A stretch of 64,000 nt of DNA. Source: Gordonia westfalica. GTDB taxonomy: Bacteria; Actinomycetota; Actinomycetes; Mycobacteriales; Mycobacteriaceae. The notes below the pieces were generated by a model. The model had not been told where the DNA came from. It was given only the letters and a program-made list of their open reading frames with translations, and searched no databases. Shown in pieces: positions 60,468 through 64,000 of this stretch. Position 1 is the stretch's first letter; every line of letters begins with the position of its first letter. Position numbers and translations under genes: made by a program. Where the stretch lies: contig NZ_FNLM01000034.1 in NCBI RefSeq assembly GCF_900105725.1, positions 2,976,001-3,040,000 on the forward strand. The letters run 5' to 3'.

Positions 60468-61334
60468 TCAGAAGATCTCGGGAAGATCCTCCGACACCGT
60501 GTTCGGGTACGTCGCCGGCCGCTTCTCCAGGAACGACATGACGCCCTCGTAGACGTCGCCGGACTGGCCGCGGTAGAAGATCGCCTTCGAATCGGCGTGA
60601 TGGGCGTCGAGCGGGCTGGGTGCCCCGGCCATCCGCCACAACAGTTGGCGGGTCAACGCCGCCGAGACCGGTGCGCTGTTCGCGGTCATCTCGCGGGCCA
60701 CGGCGATCGCGGTCTCGAGGACCTTGTCCTTCGGCACGACCTGCTGGATCAGTCCGCGCTCGTGAGCCTCGTCGACCTGCACCATCTTGGCGCCGATCGT
60801 CCACTGCAGCGCGGTCGGCAGGCCGACGAGCCGTGGGAGGAACCAGCTCGACGCCGCCTCGGGAACGAGGCCGCGGGCTGCGAACACGAAGCCGAACTTC
60901 GCATCCTCGGAGGCGATCCTGACGTCGGCCGGAAGGGTCATCGTGACGCCGACGCCGGCCGACGGACCGTTGATCGCGGCGATGATCGGCTTGAGCGAGG
61001 CGAACATGCGCAGTGTCAGCTTGCCGCCCTCGTCCGCCGGGACCTCGTCGCCCGCGGCCACCGACGATGCGTCGAACGTCGACCCGCCGGCTTCGAGGTC
61101 GGCGCCGGCGCAGAACGCCCGGCCGGTACCGGTGAGCACCACGGCGCGCACCGAGTCGTCGGCGTCGGTCTCGTCGAATGCCGCCCGCAGCTCGTCACCC
61201 ATCTGCACGGTGAATGCATTGAGACGGTCGGGGCGATTCAGCCGGAAGATGGCGATCTCGCCGTCCCGCTCGACGGTGATGGTGGGCTCGGCCTGCTTGG
61301 CCTTACGGCCAACCTCTGATGTTTCACTCGTCAC
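60468..61334 (-). CDS. Crotonase, delta3-delta2 isomerase-like
   Basis: 288 residues from GTG 61334. The crotonase core has NRPDRLNAFTVQMGDEL, GTGRAFCAGADLEAGGS and INGPSAGVGVTMTLPADVRI. The first classical Glu is missing (position reads VT), but ARGLVPEAASSWFLPRL places a Glu as in the enoyl-CoA isomerase group (SPEGCSS-type). So isomerisation of a delta3 to delta2 double bond is the better guess than hydration. The gene stands alone between HNH and clpC; the extended N-terminus (KAKQAEPTITVERDGEI) is unremarkable. Confidence 0.83.
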   Translation of the reverse strand: MTSETSEVGRKAKQAEPTITVERDGEIAIFRLNRPDRLNAFTVQMGDELRAAFDETDADDSVRAVVLTGTGRAFCAGADLEAGGSTFDASSVAAGDEVPADEGGKLTLRMFASLKPIIAAINGPSAGVGVTMTLPADVRIASEDAKFGFVFAARGLVPEAASSWFLPRLVGLPTALQWTIGAKMVQVDEAHERGLIQQVVPKDKVLETAIAVAREMTANSAPVSAALTRQLLWRMAGAPSPLDAHHADSKAIFYRGQSGDVYEGVMSFLEKRPATYPNTVSEDLPEIF

Positions 61335-61431
61335 AAGGATCGATGTTATCGATCGCCATCACAGCCCGTACGGGCAGGAGGCGAATCTCCCGAGCGAACG
61401 CTCTGTCAGCGCACCACCCTGGTCGGGCCCA

Positions 61432-61479
61432 CACAAAAGCGGCGGCGCCACCCTCTCGGGTGACGCCGCCGCTTTGTGT
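61432..61479 (-). terminator. Hairpin downstream of clpC
   Basis: CACAAAAGCGGCGGCGCCACC pairs with GGTGACGCCGCCGCTTTGTG around CTCTC, with one bulged and one mismatched base. It starts 18 bp after the clpC stop. Read on the minus strand the stem is followed by TTTTGTG, so it looks like an intrinsic terminator. Confidence 0.75.
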
Positions 61480-61496
61480 GTCAGATCAGACTCAGG

Positions 61497-64000
<2,504 letters not shown>

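Overview
This window is high-GC actinobacterial DNA, almost certainly from a mycolic-acid-containing member of the Mycobacteriales. Gordonia is my best guess, from the steroid gene set, the dispersed intergenic repeats and a secreted mycolyltransferase-like esterase; I could not run a search. Most of the window is a steroid (cholesterol-type) catabolic region whose genes correspond to the KstR regulon of Mycobacterium tuberculosis and Rhodococcus, but reshuffled.

Layout. 0-2.4 kb: three consecutive acyl-CoA dehydrogenase (FadE) genes, the first truncated by the window edge. 2.4-3.0 kb: a TMEM175-type channel. 3.2-9.1 kb, minus strand: an overlapping operon hsaA-hsaC-hsaB-DUF1214-SDR-sulfotransferase (ring A/B opening, plus the Rv3531c-Rv3530c-Rv3529c trio). 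hsaD, usually between hsaA and hsaC, is not there. 9.3-10.9 kb: divergent kshA and a small CxxC protein. 11-16 kb: NlpC/P60 hydrolase, a membrane protein, an intergenic repeat cluster, a VOC protein, and a TDT transporter divergent from a LysR regulator. 16-21.3 kb, minus strand: SnoaL-like, LLM oxidoreductase, a 39-bp tandem repeat array, an SDR, then hsaF-hsaG-hsaE. 21.4-24.4 kb: a divergent crotonase-FadE-FadE set behind KstR-like sites. 24.4-28.3 kb: a 1311-residue patatin/membrane protein. 28.5-31.1 kb: kstD and a MaoC hydratase. 31-36.6 kb: transporters and hypotheticals. 36.7-43.4 kb, minus strand: the side-chain operon fadE28-fadE29-chsH2-chsH1-ltp2 followed by an acyl-CoA synthetase. 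43.5-46.5 kb: fadE34 divergent from kstR. 46.5-54.4 kb: accessory acyl-CoA genes, the mycolyltransferase-like protein, crotonases, a CoA-transferase and an amidohydrolase. 54.5-61.3 kb: a broken hydrolase, an exporter, a six-repeat DxDxDG acidic protein, a secreted LVIVD propeller with a DUF305 protein, an HNH nuclease and a crotonase. 61.5-64 kb: clpC, truncated at its 5' end by the window edge.

How it works together. KshA and KstD open ring B; HsaAB hydroxylates and HsaC cleaves ring A; HsaE-G-F process the released dienoate to pyruvate and propionyl-CoA or acetyl-CoA. FadE28/29, ChsH1/H2 and Ltp2 remove the last three side-chain carbons. KstR-type palindromes (TnnAACnnGTTnnA) lie in every divergent promoter of this set, including the kstR promoter itself.

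Three genes are interrupted as written: hsaE and one fadE by an apparent single-base loss in a G/C run, and an alpha/beta hydrolase by an in-frame TAG. These could be sequence errors or real decay. No rRNA, tRNA, CRISPR array or transposase was seen.
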